From contig JAKZZE010000008.1 of the NCBI GenBank assembly GCA_024220505.1, positions 1,426,001 through 1,490,000 on the forward strand: a stretch of DNA of 64,000 bases, given 5' to 3'. The stretch comes from Rhizopus arrhizus (lineage: Eukaryota > Mucoromycota > Mucoromycetes > Mucorales > Rhizopodaceae). Shown here piece by piece: positions 24,858-37,107 of the stretch. Numbering within the stretch: the first letter of the stretch is position 1; every line of letters begins with the position of its first letter. The notes beneath the pieces are model-generated. The model was not told the origin of the DNA, made no database searches, and saw nothing but the letters and a program-made list of their open reading frames with translations. A program made the translations under genes and the position numbers.

Positions 24858-26287
24858 TTATTCATTTGCCTCAGGGTCATGAACAACATCATACCGTTTA
24901 CCACGAATGCCCCAGATACCATAATTAGCAAGAATCGTTTGTCTAACATCCATCAAATTCACATCTCTCTTCAAACTACGATATTCATTCACTGTAGGCT
25001 TCAAAATCCAATCAAATTGATAGTCTTGCTCAACAGCCTTAATATCGTTGTCCATATCAGATTCATCATAGCCTGTGATAAATATAGGGCACTTGGTCTC
25101 TAACAATTTTTCAATTGATGGCTTCCAACCTTCCTTAAAGTGTCCAATACCAGGAGAGAACATGAAGAACAAGTCTGTGTAAGGATCGAATTTCTCAATC
25201 TTTTCATGATAATCTTCGTACAAGGCATTGTCATACGTGAAAAACAGACGCTCATTGACAGAGGTTGTATGAGGTTCTTGGTTAGGAGCTAGGGCATCAG
25301 GTCCAACAAAATGAATATGAAAGGGTGTTGAGGGGAAGAGATAAGCAAGTTGAAGCCAGATGTGGGAAGGCAAAGTGGCTTCAGCACGAGCTCCCAATAA
25401 GTAAATATTGACAGTCTCGGTACGCACTTGAGCTTGAGCATCATTGTTTAATTGATTAGTAGGGTACAAAACTGTTTTTAAAGCTATTATTTTTATAAAA
25501 AAAAAGTTAAATAGAAAAGTTTAAGGCATTTTTTTTTTTTTTTACCTGCTATAGATCGCATGCCTTCAGCTGTGATCTGCTCTCCGTATTTATATGGAGT
25601 AGCTTGATGTAAGACAGAAGCAATAGTAATTGGATAAGTCAATAACTTTGATACATGGCGTATAGATCGATCAGAATCCATGGATGGAAAGCTACGGGTA
25701 TAGAAAAACACATCCCAGTTTGCCATATTCACAGCTTCATCGAATCCTTGTGCACCTGAAAAATAAAATGTTTAATGGACAATTGATTCAACAAATCCTT
25801 TTGTCTTCTTACTTGGAAATTCAAATTCTTTCATAGATCTTCCGGAACGTAAATCATGATCGTCCTCATTGACTTGACGTAAAATAGAACATACTTCTTT
25901 ATGAGCCTCTCTTCCTTGATGATGATGTTCTTCACAGCAGTGTGTTGGGTATCCACAGTCTGGGCAATCATATGTTGGCTTGTTTTTGTGACCTTCACTT
26001 TCACAAACAGGACAAGTGCCGTATTTTTTAATCATCGAAGCCCTGTCTCTCATTTCGGGTAATGGTGACTTTGACAAGACGTGAAATAAATTGTCTTGCT
26101 CTAAAAGAACTTGGCGTTTTTCTTCATTTGAACTGCGGAAAATGCCCTTAAAGGAAATGGGTCGAACAACGGATTGTGTCAAGTTTCGACGGAACTGTAC
26201 AGTTAATCGAGCTCTTGTTAAGGAACATTGGCGAGCAGTGGTGCGTAAAAACAGATTACGTGAGGCTGATATCCAGGGTCTATTCAT
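24858..26287 (-). CDS. MSS51: Mss51-like mitochondrial translational activator of COX1
   Basis: Three exons, 26287-25813, 25755-25546 and 25471-24858, encode 432 residues. The Arg/Ser-rich start MNRPWISASRNLFLRTTARQ is a mitochondrial presequence. A zinc-binding module follows: KYGTCPVCESEGHKNKPTYD, DCPDCGYPTHC, EEHHHQGREAHKEVC. The conserved downstream core has NMANWDVFFYTRSFPSMDSD, RHVSKLLTYPITI, LYPTNQLN and FFMFSPGIGHF. Mss51 in yeast activates COX1 mRNA translation and chaperones new Cox1; the CPV here resembles the Cys-Pro heme-regulatory motifs described for yeast Mss51, although regulation is only inferred. A short in-frame leader before 26287 is Phe-rich and was excluded. Confidence 0.88.
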
Positions 26288-26442
26288 TCTTCTAATATTT
26301 TTTTTTATGTGGTGACAAAAAAAAAAGAAAAAAAAAAAAAAAAAACAAAAAGTGGCAGGGTCCAAGCTTAAAAGAAAGGTCACAAAACAGGAAAAATGGC
26401 AGGTCCCATCCTTTATTTGAAATTCATCTTTTTTCAAACAGC

Positions 26443-26700
26443 GAATTCAATATTATACGTTTAATAATAATGTATTTATTGTAAAATTTTAATGACCCAA
26501 ATTGAGCACATAATAATATGAAATTATTGCATTGCCCGAGCCAGTTCAAGATTTGGGTGGGAGCTAAAAACCTTTTGATAGGCAAAAGGGAAAAAGGGTA
26601 AAGAAGGGAAGAGGTGATAGACAAAGTAACAAACAATACTAGGTTAATTAGGGCCAAGCCAATGCAAGAGTTTAGAACCAAGGGGAATTCAATATTATAC
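26443..26700. repeat. Segment bounded by two 16-bp direct repeats
   Basis: The 16-mer GAATTCAATATTATAC occurs at 26443-26458 and again at 26685-26700, bounding about 226 bp of non-coding DNA. It may mark an old insertion or a slippage duplication. No coding content recognised. Confidence 0.4.
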
Positions 26701-26742
26701 AGTGCAGCTGGTAAATTTTGTCTGTTTTGAAAAAATAAATGC

Positions 26743-26888
26743 TACCCTTGTTCCCATAAGGGGTTTTTTCTTAGCACTCACTTCCAAACGGATTGAACTG
26801 GTCCGGGCGGACACTTATTTGTTGTATATTTTAGCGCTCAAATGGATCATAAATAAATAAAATATCATGTTTAAACAAAAATAAATGC
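26743..26888. repeat. 146-bp direct repeat, copy 1
   Basis: Begins TACCCTTGTTCCCATAAGGG and ends AAAAATAAATGC; by eye it differs from copy 2 at about three positions. It is also preceded by AAAAATAAATGC (to 26742), suggesting a truncated third unit. It contains a CCCTT...AAGGG hairpin followed by a T run, and a GTCC...GGAC hairpin near 26800. Immediately after it lies the short hairpin ATGCGC/GCGCAT (26886-26906). Confidence 0.85.
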
Positions 26889-27104
26889 GCTTCCGACACG
26901 CGCATTTGTTCCCTCTAGTATTGCTTTGTCCTGGACCTGGCGATGGCCCGTTATATGTTCTATTCTCCATGAATTAGATCAACTACAACACTATACAACC
27001 ATTCCATGCAAGGCACCTCATGGCCAAAAACTAATTGAATGGCTGAGACAATTCAACTAACTTCGTATGTCTCTCTATGCATCCTACTTTCCTTTCTCAT
27101 TTTT

Positions 27105-27250
27105 TACCCTTGTTCCCATAAGGGGTTTTTTCTTAGCACTCACTTCCAAACGGATTGAGCTGGTCCGGGCGGACACTTATTTGTTGTATATTTTAGCGCT
27201 CAAATGGATCATAAATAAATAAAATATAATATTTAAACAAAAATAAATGC
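27105..27250. repeat. 146-bp direct repeat, copy 2
   Basis: Near-identical to the copy at 26743-26888, separated from it by 216 bp of unique sequence. Its terminal AAAAATAAATGCCGAT (27239-27254) has a 14/16 inverted match at 30185-30200, beyond the Fanzor-like gene, so the repeat may be the subterminal part of the transposon's left end. Confidence 0.8.
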
Positions 27251-27510
27251 CGATTTCCTAAGAATAAATGGCGCTATCTGAGAAATATTTAGTTGTTTGC
27301 TAGCAAATAATTGTCACTTTTGAAGATTTTGTTTTATCTTTTTGGGCCGAGTCAAATTGGCGTTACTGAGGGATTATTATCGGCTATGATGTAAAGGCTT
27401 TATTTCTTTCCCTTCGCTCTAACAATTGAATAACGTGACAAAAAATACATTTTTTATGAAGACGAATGCAATAATGCCTACAATAAGGATGGAGAGAGAG
27501 TCTTCAACCG

Positions 27511-28172
27511 ATGGAAGGTGTATTAACCAAAATCAGTGATCCAAACGTAATACTTGAAACCATAACGAGCCAAAAGTCCTATCTGAGTCTTAAACCAGCA
27601 GAGAAAGAAACTACTGTAAAAGATTCAACAAAAAAGGCTATAACAGTGGTCAAGAAAGCAGCATCTACAAAGACTACAACGACCAAACCAGAGAGATATT
27701 TATTGACCGAATGATCGAGAATCCTACCGAAAGAGGAAAAGTGACTTTACATGCAAAGAATCTTGGAATTAATCCTCGTACTGCTATGCGCTGGTGGAAA
27801 CACTATCAAGAAACTAGGAAGGTACTTCACAAAAATTTGCAAAGAAATCCCGGTCGACCCGACTTACTGACTACTGAGCATGAGCAGCACATTCAACAAA
27901 TAGTAGAAAAAGACTCACGACTTTGTGCTGATAACATTATTGATTCTTTGAAATTGCAGTTTGAGGATTTGAAGATTTCAAAGTCTCAAATGAACCACCA
28001 CTTGAGAAACAACATGCTCATTTCAATAAAGCCAACCTTCGATCCTATGACAAGAAACTCTGATAATAGCTTGCAAACAAGATACGAGTGGTTCATGAAG
28101 TGGAAAGGCTCGGATCTGGGTTACACTAAGAACTGCGTTTTTATTGATGAGGGTGCATTGAAGACAGCCAAA

Positions 28173-28215
<43 letters not shown>

Positions 28216-28250
28216 TGCAGGCGACATTATTATTGAAGAGCCTACCATAG
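27511..28250 (+). pseudogene. Tc1/mariner (IS630-like) transposase, truncated and frameshifted
   Basis: A 67-codon N-terminal frame (27511-27714) and a 179-codon frame (27711-28250) belong together; reading GAG-ATA-TTT in the second frame upstream gives EIFIDRMIENPTERG, so a one-base frameshift near 27693 separates them. The DNA-binding part reads AKNLGINPRTAMRWWKHYQE (helix-turn-helix), NPGRPDLLTTEHEQHIQQIV, and SKSQMNHHLRNNMLISIKP. The catalytic domain starts at KNCVFIDE (first Asp), but the sequence then enters a long A-run (about 28165-28212) and the rest of the DDE domain is missing. It cannot be a working transposase. Confidence 0.8.
28165..28212 (+). repeat. Long poly(A) tract inside the transposase relic
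   Basis: Roughly 40-plus uninterrupted A, at the point where the transposase catalytic domain breaks off. It may be a slippage expansion or an inserted A-tail. No flanking duplication was recognised. Confidence 0.7.
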
Positions 28251-30076
28251 TAGTAAAACGATAAAAGAAACTATCCGAAAGAAGGTTTATCGACCTTGCA
28301 ATCAGTTGAAGCTTGCCATCGCAAAAAAAAAAGAGATGCCTGAATTTGGTCTTTTAGATGATCAATGAAGAACGCAATTAAATGCTTTTCTCTCAAGCTA
28401 CCCAGAGGACTATACTTTTCAAGAGAACTCAATTTACTATAACATTATGGTTAGTCCAGAAAACCATTTTAAAGCCTTCTTCAGACTTGCTGAACTGTCT
28501 GAAGATGAACAGACGAAATAGTTTGCTTGTTTCCCGCTACGTACCACCTTTATTCCTTGCTACATGACTTTGGATAGCAAAATAATCTATTATCATGTTC
28601 TCAAGAACAAAAAGAATACAAACACAGTAAGCAAGTTTGAGACATGGGAGTGCCGTCGTAGACCTAAATAAAAAGGCGTTCAAGCATCAAGGATTTCAAA
28701 AGTCTCTGCGGTTCCAAGGAACTCTCAAAACAGATGGAGTCGATATCTCCATAATAAAGCAAAACACTAATACAAGCAGAAAGTCGTCTAAAACCAACAC
28801 TGAAAAGAAAGTGGATGGTAATCAAACAGAGCATATTAAAGGATTAGGTTAATCCGACTTAAAGAGCACTAAAGGCAAGTATGTCTTGATAGACCCTGGA
28901 AGGCAGGACTTGATGTACTGCATGAAAGAAACCAGTACTGTTGAAGAAAAACAAACACTTTTGTTTACCAAGAACAACCGTTCAAAATATTCAAGGCACT
29001 TCAGATATTTAAGAAAGCGTACTCAACCTTTTGTGGTCCAGAAAGCCGAAGCAATCCTTTCTAGATCTGAATCTAACTCTGTAAACTTGAAAAAGTTTGT
29101 ACAGTACATTAAGACAAGAGCATCAGTAAAAAACACTTTGTACGAATAATATGGAAGCGAGACAACAAAGTCTAAAGAAACATATTTCCCTGAATCCGAA
29201 TTTGACTTTCGAGTCGATCAAAAATATAATTTGTATTATATAAATCTGTTCATAGCAAGAATCTGTGGTTTTTTCCCTCAACCTGAGAATTACTCTACTG
29301 ATAGCTCTGTAAAGCCTCAACTGTATACCACCTACTTACAAACAATGCTACAACAAAAGCATATTTCAGAAAGACTAGATGATAGCGAGAAAATCAAAGT
29401 TCTAGGGCTGGCAAAAGAAATGTGTAGACGACCACAGCAAAGCAATTACAAAACGACTATCAGTACAGCATTAGAAAAACTACAACTTTTACCTTTTCGA
29501 AAAATGAAGTTTTCAAGTGAACTCTTCTTTGACCAGAATGATCAAAAATTGGTGCGTAGCTTAAAAGCAAAGTTTGGTCAAGATGCTGTCTTAGTTTTTG
29601 GAGATTGGTCCGCTCCTAATGTCAAGTATTAAGAACAGACAAGAATCAAGGGGTTGATCAGGATGTTAAAAAAGAATAGGTTTGTTGTCTACTTAGTTAA
29701 TGAATACAAAACGTCTTCCCATTGCCTAACCTGTGAAAATGAGTTAAAAAAAATTCAAAACAGTGCCAAACCCTCGCCTTTATCAACGAAAAAAGAAGCT
29801 AGATGTGCTATACAATGGTTTGTTGAGGTAATCCAAAAAAAAACTAGATTAATTCTTGATAACTAATGTAGTACTAGGCGTAAGAGCCTCTCATGGCTTA
29901 AACAACAAACTACAAGAATAAAAAGACGACTTTGGAATCACGATCAATCAGCCGTGTTGAATTTTCTCAAGATCCTAAACAGTCTGAGAAAGACTGGCAA
30001 ATGCCTTGGCCTTTTCACCAGAAAATATCCTTTAGACAGATCATATTTAAGTAGAAAAAAAATAGGAAAATCATAA
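28217..30076 (+). pseudogene. Fanzor/TnpB-like RuvC nuclease, broken by stops
   Basis: Several consecutive frames read as one protein interrupted by stops and shifts (for example after 28850, 29146, 29629, 29864). RuvC-I: RFQGTLKTDGVDISIIKQ. Then YVLIDPGRQDLMYCMKETST (bridge to the nuclease core), a 'LPFRKMKFSSELFFD' segment, AVLVFGDWSAPNVKY, RMLKKNRFVVYLVNEYKTSS (RuvC-II area), CLTCE (first half of the zinc ribbon), and RRLWNHDQSAVLNFLKIL (RuvC-III Asp) near the end. This order is that of Fanzor proteins, the eukaryotic relatives of RNA-guided TnpB nucleases. The second zinc-ribbon Cys pair is degenerate. The 3' flank (30077-30200) is where a guide RNA would be expected; nothing distinct was recognised. 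Confidence 0.75.
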
Positions 30077-30200
30077 AAAGTTCACCACCTAGATTATCGC
30101 TTTGGTCATTTAATACAGGTATTGCATTAAAACAAGTACAAAGCGAAAATAATAAATGTACTAAACGAAATTCTCATTTAGATTAACGACATTTATTTTT

Positions 30201-31568
30201 CTGGAAACGATATTTTTTTTTTTGCTAAACAAAGTTTATTTTCTTCAAACCGATAAAATTTACTAGCCCCACTATAATACGTGGATCATATTAAAGCCAT
30301 CATGATACTGCATAAAATACACGATAGAGGTAAAAAATAACGCATCAAGAATTACAGGAATATAATAATGCTTACTCAGTTTATATGGCTCTTTATGTGT
30401 CAGTTACTATCGTAGTAACTTCTGTCCTCTTTTTTTATATTAGTATTATATGTACCATAAGATAAGTATACGTTATTCTGGTGTCGTCATAAAACAAATT
30501 ATGATTTTCAAAAATAAAAGTTGGACTTTAGTCTTTGTTCTTGAGATGTACAATAATTTTAGAATTAATGTTAACAATCAATTCAATATAAATATAAGCA
30601 TGAGTTTCAATTATCCCATTGGTTTTCATTTTAAGAATTATAAAACAATCAAATTTGGAAAATTAAAGGTAAAAATAAATGATGCTTTGCGGTTAATATC
30701 ATCATTGTAATTAATTATAAATTCATACCATAAAAAAAGAATTGCTTAGAATATGGTAAGATAATCACTATTAATAGCCAATTGTTTCTATAAAGTCAGC
30801 CTTATGCTATTAATTCGTAGTAATTTTTTAAATAGTATACATCTATGTACAAAAGAACAATGATCATTTGATTTTTAGATGTTACAAAAAAAGACAGCTT
30901 ATTTCAGCTGTACCTTAGTTCAACCATATGTATGCAATCAGTAGCAATTTAGTCGAAGTAACACGTGTCCACGAACAGTCAATTGATAAAATATTTAATT
31001 TGAATGCTTGATAACTCAACAAACAATTTTATTCTTCTATCAATATTTATGACTTGCTTTACCTTTTTAATGGAAGAGACGGGATTTTGGAAAGAAGGCA
31101 TTTTTTATAACTTGGTATCAAGCTTCAACTTCGTACAAATCATTATAAATTATGTATATCTAATGAAAAAAGTTAATAAAGAGTATTCAAGATTAGACAT
31201 AAGACCTCAAAAAATATTGCCGTAAAAAAAATAAAATAAAAAATAAATAAAAAAGCATTGTTATTAATAAAACTATGTTTTTGAGTTGTAATTAATAAAA
31301 TAGAAACATAAATGTATAGATGAAATTTAAAATGTCAATAGATCATTACAAAACAATTAGTGAAAAGTTTACTTTAATTGTATAAGGCACATTCTAATTA
31401 CATGTTGTAAAAAGAAAAGGGAAGAGAGGGTGGATTAATAGCATGGAAAAGAGCTTAGTTCATTGTCTTTCATATGTAGCTAGCAGATTTCATCAGAATT
31501 TCCTGTGGTTACCAACGTTTGACACATTGCAAATATTTAATGGAATTGAAAAGTAATTCTTGAACAAG

Positions 31569-31601
<33 letters not shown>

Positions 31602-34600
31602 TTTTGAAATTTCAATCGTTGTAACACATTGTAAAATGTCATGAAAAGTCATAGCTTCAGCATTTTGACTCTTTGAATTTATTTAATTTTACTTCGGAAA
31701 CATGCCTTTTTTCAAATGGATATATAATAAACAGAACACATTTATATATGACATAGATAGTAAATGCGCACACAGAACACTGTATACCACAATAAATACA
31801 CTATCTAAAAGAAAAAAGGCAAAAATATATCCAAAAACACTATTAATAATCATTCTATAATATTACTTAGTATTAGAAACTTATATGGTATATATCCTTG
31901 AATATCTCACGACATAGAAATAACTAGAGATGAAGAAGGATTAATGGTGATATAAAAGAAGAAGAAAAAAATGCATTGCCTTTCAACATAACTGAAATTT
32001 ACGCATATAACTAACAGTTCTTTATTAAACGCCTCTGTAGCTCTTTGGAAATATTATTGCTCACCAATCTGTTACATAACTAAGACGTAAACCAGTGCTT
32101 TACGAACGTCATTTAAAATCAGAATTTACTTCTGTAAGGCTGCTATTAAAGCATTTTTATGAACTATAAACGAACAATAGTCAATTGTATAAATTTCATT
32201 TAATATAAATGTTCATAAATCATTGAAAAAAATAGAAAACAATGCACGTCTTTATGATAGAAATTTAAAATGATTTGTAAATATATGCTCAGGACAAGTC
32301 AACATTTTAAAAGATAATTATGACCTGTTACATCTATACTCCGAATAGTGTCTTAAAATTGTTATAGTCATAGGAAAAGTTTTTTGAGTGGTTTATTGTT
32401 ACGTAAAAAAGCTGTTATTAATGTTGTCGAGAACAGTCAAAGAATAAAGTGACAGCTTATTAAGCCAATTTGAAGAATACAAGATATATAGAGCACGTAT
32501 CAATGTTCATATAATGAATATTCATATAAGGAGTATTATGCAAAAAAAACCCCCCATTTAGTGGTTTACGTGTGTTTTAAGTATAAAATACAGGAATCTG
32601 AGCTACATACCAACATTATTTATATCAAAAAGCATGTTACTCATTTTTATCTTTTTAGATAATGAATGAAAGAAAATTATCCAATGCTTGAAAAGAAACG
32701 TGTAAGCCTTATTAAAAACAAAAGTACAAACGATAAGAAGGCTAACACTATAAAAATCATGAAAATTAGTGTACTCAGTTTTTAGTTCTATTTTCTGCCA
32801 TGCTTTTATTTTTTTTTTGTCTGAGTCCTTATTAGTTAAAACATGTCACAGATTTTCTATATATAATATTGAAGCAGCTGCCTTTTGTTTAAAAAGACAC
32901 GGTAAAAATGAATGTTAAATCTGTAAGAATGGAATGCAAACTTTTTTTGTTCTTGTTGTGCCTTTTTAATAGGAGAAATAGAGGTCTTTAAATTTTAAAG
33001 AAGTTTATGCAGATTGTCCTTCAATAAAAAGTATTCCCCCTTTTTTAGTGAAATTATAACTTTATCAAAGTAGCTGATAACTTCTGCTTTTAGCTTGTCC
33101 TATTAGGTTAGATAAAACACTTTGTCACTTAATTCGGACAAAAAAAATGAAGAAATATTGAGCAAGGCAAAATATGAGCTTTAGGCGTGCTGTTTGCTAA
33201 TGCAGGCAATCATTCCCTCCCCCTTTTTTTGTAAGTAATTGATTTTTGCTTCTTTTAAAACAGAAAGATAGAATACAGAAGTGTAAAACTAAGTAATATT
33301 AGTCCATTTGAAATGAATAATCTATAAAAAATACACATTATTTAATCTTCATTGTCTAATATTATGTAATACTTGTATTGTCTTCAAAAACTTCTTTCAA
33401 CAATGAGGTTTATTAGTAAAATCTCTACATAAGCGCATAATTCAATAGGAAAATTGTTTATTTTGCTGCACGTATTTTTTATTATAAATATGGAAATTGA
33501 TGCATGGGATATATTGGTTAAAAATATATAAATTAAGGTTGCAGAAAAGGTGCACAGGTTATTTTAAAATAATGACAACATGGTTAAGCATCACGTTTTA
33601 TTATTTGTGAAAAGAATACGACTTAATATTTAACAATTTGAACTTTAACAGAGAATTATTGTATTGTACGAACAGTTATTTAGTCCGGGTGTCCCAATTC
33701 TAAAGATTCTGTTCTTTTATCGTATAAAGCTGCTCACCAGCACATCTGTATAAGCTAGTGTCTCAATAAGAAGGTATATTTGTTATTTGAAAGCAATAAA
33801 TTGTTATCTATATACTTTTAATTTTATGATTAATAGTTATCAGCTACGTATAGCAGGTCCACAAGTATAAAAAGAGCTATGTTTTTAGTGAAGAAAAGAC
33901 TCCCTATGTTAAGTCCTATTGTTTTCCTTTCATTTCTTTAGTTTACTCTCTTGTTTAAAGCAACATTCCATCTCAATAAACTCAGTTTCTTCAAAAAAAA
34001 CTAATTGATTTCGTCATATTTTAATACGTATTTTATGGTGGAACCTAATACAGACTGTGAAGAATATACTTCATTATCATATCGAACACTTTTACTCTAG
34101 AATGTACAGGAATGCAAGCTCATTATGTTATATTCTGAATAAACTCTTTCTTGAGACATTAAAAAGCTTTTTATAAACTCAATCCTTTGATTCCCCAAGT
34201 AACGTATTGATTAGTGCTACAGATTGCTGTATATTATACATAGTCCTGACTGTAGTAATAAGGGCGTTGGGCTGTTTAATAACTTTTTAAAAAGAATTCG
34301 CTTAAAATATCCAATTGATGTCATGTTGCGAAAGTTGTATGTACTTTTGATGTGTTTAATTACAAGAAATAAACCTCTTCAAGAAAATTCAATCTTCAAT
34401 CTGAACATTTCTTTAACATCTTTTGATGCCCATGAGAGTTGTTATATATTTAACGTTGATTAAAGAAAATAAAAAAAGATGTGAATAGAAAGTTGCTAAA
34501 CGTTATCTAAAATAATACAAGTCAGATGTACTAAGTCGTATCGGCATATATGACCTAATGCTATAGTGCATCAGCCTTAGATAGAATCATACATGCATGT

Positions 34601-34701
34601 AAACTTCATTCCAAAAATACATTTAATCTCCGCATAACTGATCCACTCACATACGTTTTTTTCTTTCCTTTGCTCCTTTTTTTAAATCAACGTGTTTTTT
34701 A
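30201..34701. other. 4.5-kb AT-rich gene-free region
   Basis: Very AT-rich, with only short frames of Ile/Asn/Lys/Phe-rich composition (30450-30710, 31004-31225, 34224-34463) that resemble no family. A pure T run of about 28 lies near 31577-31605. No tRNA, rRNA or repeat array was recognised. The last part is the promoter region of the TM9SF gene. Confidence 0.4.
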
Positions 34702-37021
34702 ATGTTTATTTGGAAGAGCAAAAGTAGAATAGTTCTTGCTGCTATTCTTACTTTTCTTTTATTACAAACTTCTTTAGCAGATGAACATGACCATGTGGTA
34801 AAAAGAAGCTTCTAAAAAAAATAAAAAAAACTTTTTGCCAATTGAATTGAACTATAGTATGACGAAGGAAACGAAGTGGTTGTTTGGATGAATACAGTTG
34901 GACCTTTGCACAACCGACAAGAAACTTATCCTTACTTCCAACTCCCTTTTTGTTCAGGACCATATAATATACAACATCACCACGAAACTTTAGGCGAAGC
35001 ACTTCAAGGAATGGATTTGGTTAATTCAGGCATTCCAATAGAATTCAAAAGTATGCATACATTTGAAAAAAGAGAGAGTGAAAAAAAAAAGACAAGAAAA
35101 CTAATAGCATATTTTAGAAAATGTATCCAACAAAATGTATTGTGAAAAAATGTTAGCTTCAAAAGATATTGAGGTTCTTCGATATGCTGTAGATAACCAA
35201 TATTGGTATACCATGTTCATTGGTAAGGAGAAAAACAAGAAACGTGAATAAACAACTCACCTGTTCTGAATTTAGATGATTTACCAGTGAGTGGAGTAAT
35301 TGGAAAAGGAGCTGAAGAAGAGCAGCAAGCAAATAACAATGAAATAGATCCTCACTTCAAGCCTCTTTATCTGTATACACATAAGAGTTTTGTATTTGAA
35401 TATAACGGCAATCAGGTATAAAAAAGAAAGAATGAATACAGTAAAAGAAAACTAAGACTGCCCCTTATTAGATTATATCGGTGAATCTGAAGCATGGAAA
35501 TCCAATCGAATTAAAGTATAATCAAAAGTCAATGACGATTCCATTTACTTACTCAGTTGAATGGGTTCCTACATCAGTTGATTTTGAAAACAGATTTGAA
35601 AGCCTATTAGAAGCTGATTTTTTTGAACACAAGGTAAACCATTTCCTACAAATAGGAAAAATAGTCAAGAGAGATTATATGCTGATTATGCAATTAGGTC
35701 CATTGGCTCTCCATATTCAGTTCTTTTATGATGGTTTTATTTTTGACTGGGCTTGTATCTGTCATCTTATTAAGAACTGTGAAAAGAGATTTCACAAGAT
35801 ATGATCGAGAAGAGGGTCTTGCTGATTTTGTAAGTAAATCTTTCTCAAAGACACTTTTATAATAAATCAACCTTTCTCTTTTTAAAATAGGACAGAGATT
35901 TAGGAGATGAATATGGGTGGAAACAAGTCCATGGAGATGTCTTTCGACAACCACCACGACTAATGATAATGTCTGCCTTGATGGGCACAGGCTCACAGCT
36001 AGTCATCTTATCTGGCGTTTTGATCTTGTATACCATTTTGGGTGACCTTTACGCTGAACGAGCAACGATCCTAACAGCCGCCATCTTTTTGTATGCCTTA
36101 ACATCTTTTGTGGCAGGATACACAAGTGCAAGGTATTATGTAAAATATGGAGGTAGAGATTGGGTCAAGACGTTTGTGATGACTGCTAGTTTATGGCCAG
36201 GTGCTGTTTCACTTATCTGTGGGTTTATCAATACTTTAGCTATTTATTATTCCAGTTCTCGTGCCATCTCATTTTACACACTCTTGTCTATCATTGCTCT
36301 TTGGATCTTTTTATGTTTTCCTCTCACTCTGCTTGGTACCATCGTTGGTAGAAATTGGGGTAGCCAGATTGATTTCCCTTGCCGTGTAAATCCAATTCCT
36401 CGACCCATCCCAGAAAAGGTTTGGTACGCAGAGCCATTAGCTATTGTTACCCTTGGCGGTATCTTGCCCTTTGGATCAATATTTATTGAAATCTATTTTA
36501 TTTTTACTTCATTTTGGACTTATAAGATCTATTACGTTTATGGATTTATGCTGCTTGTTTTTATTCTCTTGCTTATCGTCTCTGCCTGCGTGTCTATTGT
36601 CAGTACTTACTTTTTGCTTAATTCTGAAGATCATCGATGGTAAAAAAAAAAAAAAGACAGAATTTCGTTTTGATATAAATTTTGTTTCTTTAGGCATTGG
36701 GTTAGTTTCATGACATGTGCTTCAACAGCTGGTTACATTTATTTGTATTCATTTTATTATTTTATGACTAAAACAAAGTAAGAAAATATAGAATGCATAT
36801 GAAGAGTACTCATGTTTTATATTAGAATGACGGGTATGTTTCAAACAAGTTTTTATTTTGGTTATACGGCCATTCTATCGTTAGGCATGTTTTGCATGTT
36901 AGGTAAATAATAAGAAAGGCTTGAATGATTTCAAAATCTAATCACTTTAATAGGTTTTGTTGGGCATGTAGCTGCTTCAAAGTTTGTACGTAAAATATAT
37001 CAAAACGTCAAGATTGATTAA
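34702..37021 (+). CDS. Transmembrane 9 superfamily (EMP70/nonaspanin), TM9SF3-type
   Basis: Ten exons (34702-34797, 34858-35050, 35118-35222, 35276-35415, 35472-35633, 35698-35829, 35891-36639, 36694-36777, 36826-36902, 36954-37021) join to 601 residues. A signal peptide ([17 protein letters not shown]) precedes a lumenal domain with [20 protein letters not shown] and FQLPFCSGP. The first membrane helix follows at [20 protein letters not shown], then [20 protein letters not shown] and eight further helices. The C-terminus [12 protein letters not shown] matches the TM9SF3 tail, whose KxD signal binds COPI and Golgi retention factors. These proteins act in Golgi/endosomal sorting and cell adhesion. 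Confidence 0.92.
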
Positions 37022-37107
37022 GATTGTAGAAAAAGAAAAAAGGATGTTTTAATTATAAATAAATATAGTAGTTGTACATGTATTATTTGTCGAGGTGTTT
37101 TTCTTTT

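Larger units (their letters stand above)
27239..30200 (+). mobile_element. Decayed Tc1/mariner-type element carrying a Fanzor-like gene
   Basis: Proposed limits are the inverted motif AAAAATAAATG(C/T)CG(A/T)T at 27239-27254 and 30185-30200 (14 of 16 matching). Between them lie a transposase relic and a Fanzor-like relic on the same strand. Association of Fanzor genes with Tc1/mariner-like and other eukaryotic transposons is established, which supports treating the pair as one element. The termini are weak because the motif is AT-rich, and no clear TA target duplication was confirmed. Multiple stops and frameshifts show that it is inactive. Confidence 0.6.

Noticed and set aside
31004..31225. 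73-codon hydrophobic frame in the AT-rich gap
   Set aside because: Composition is that of random AT-rich DNA; no splice partners or domain.
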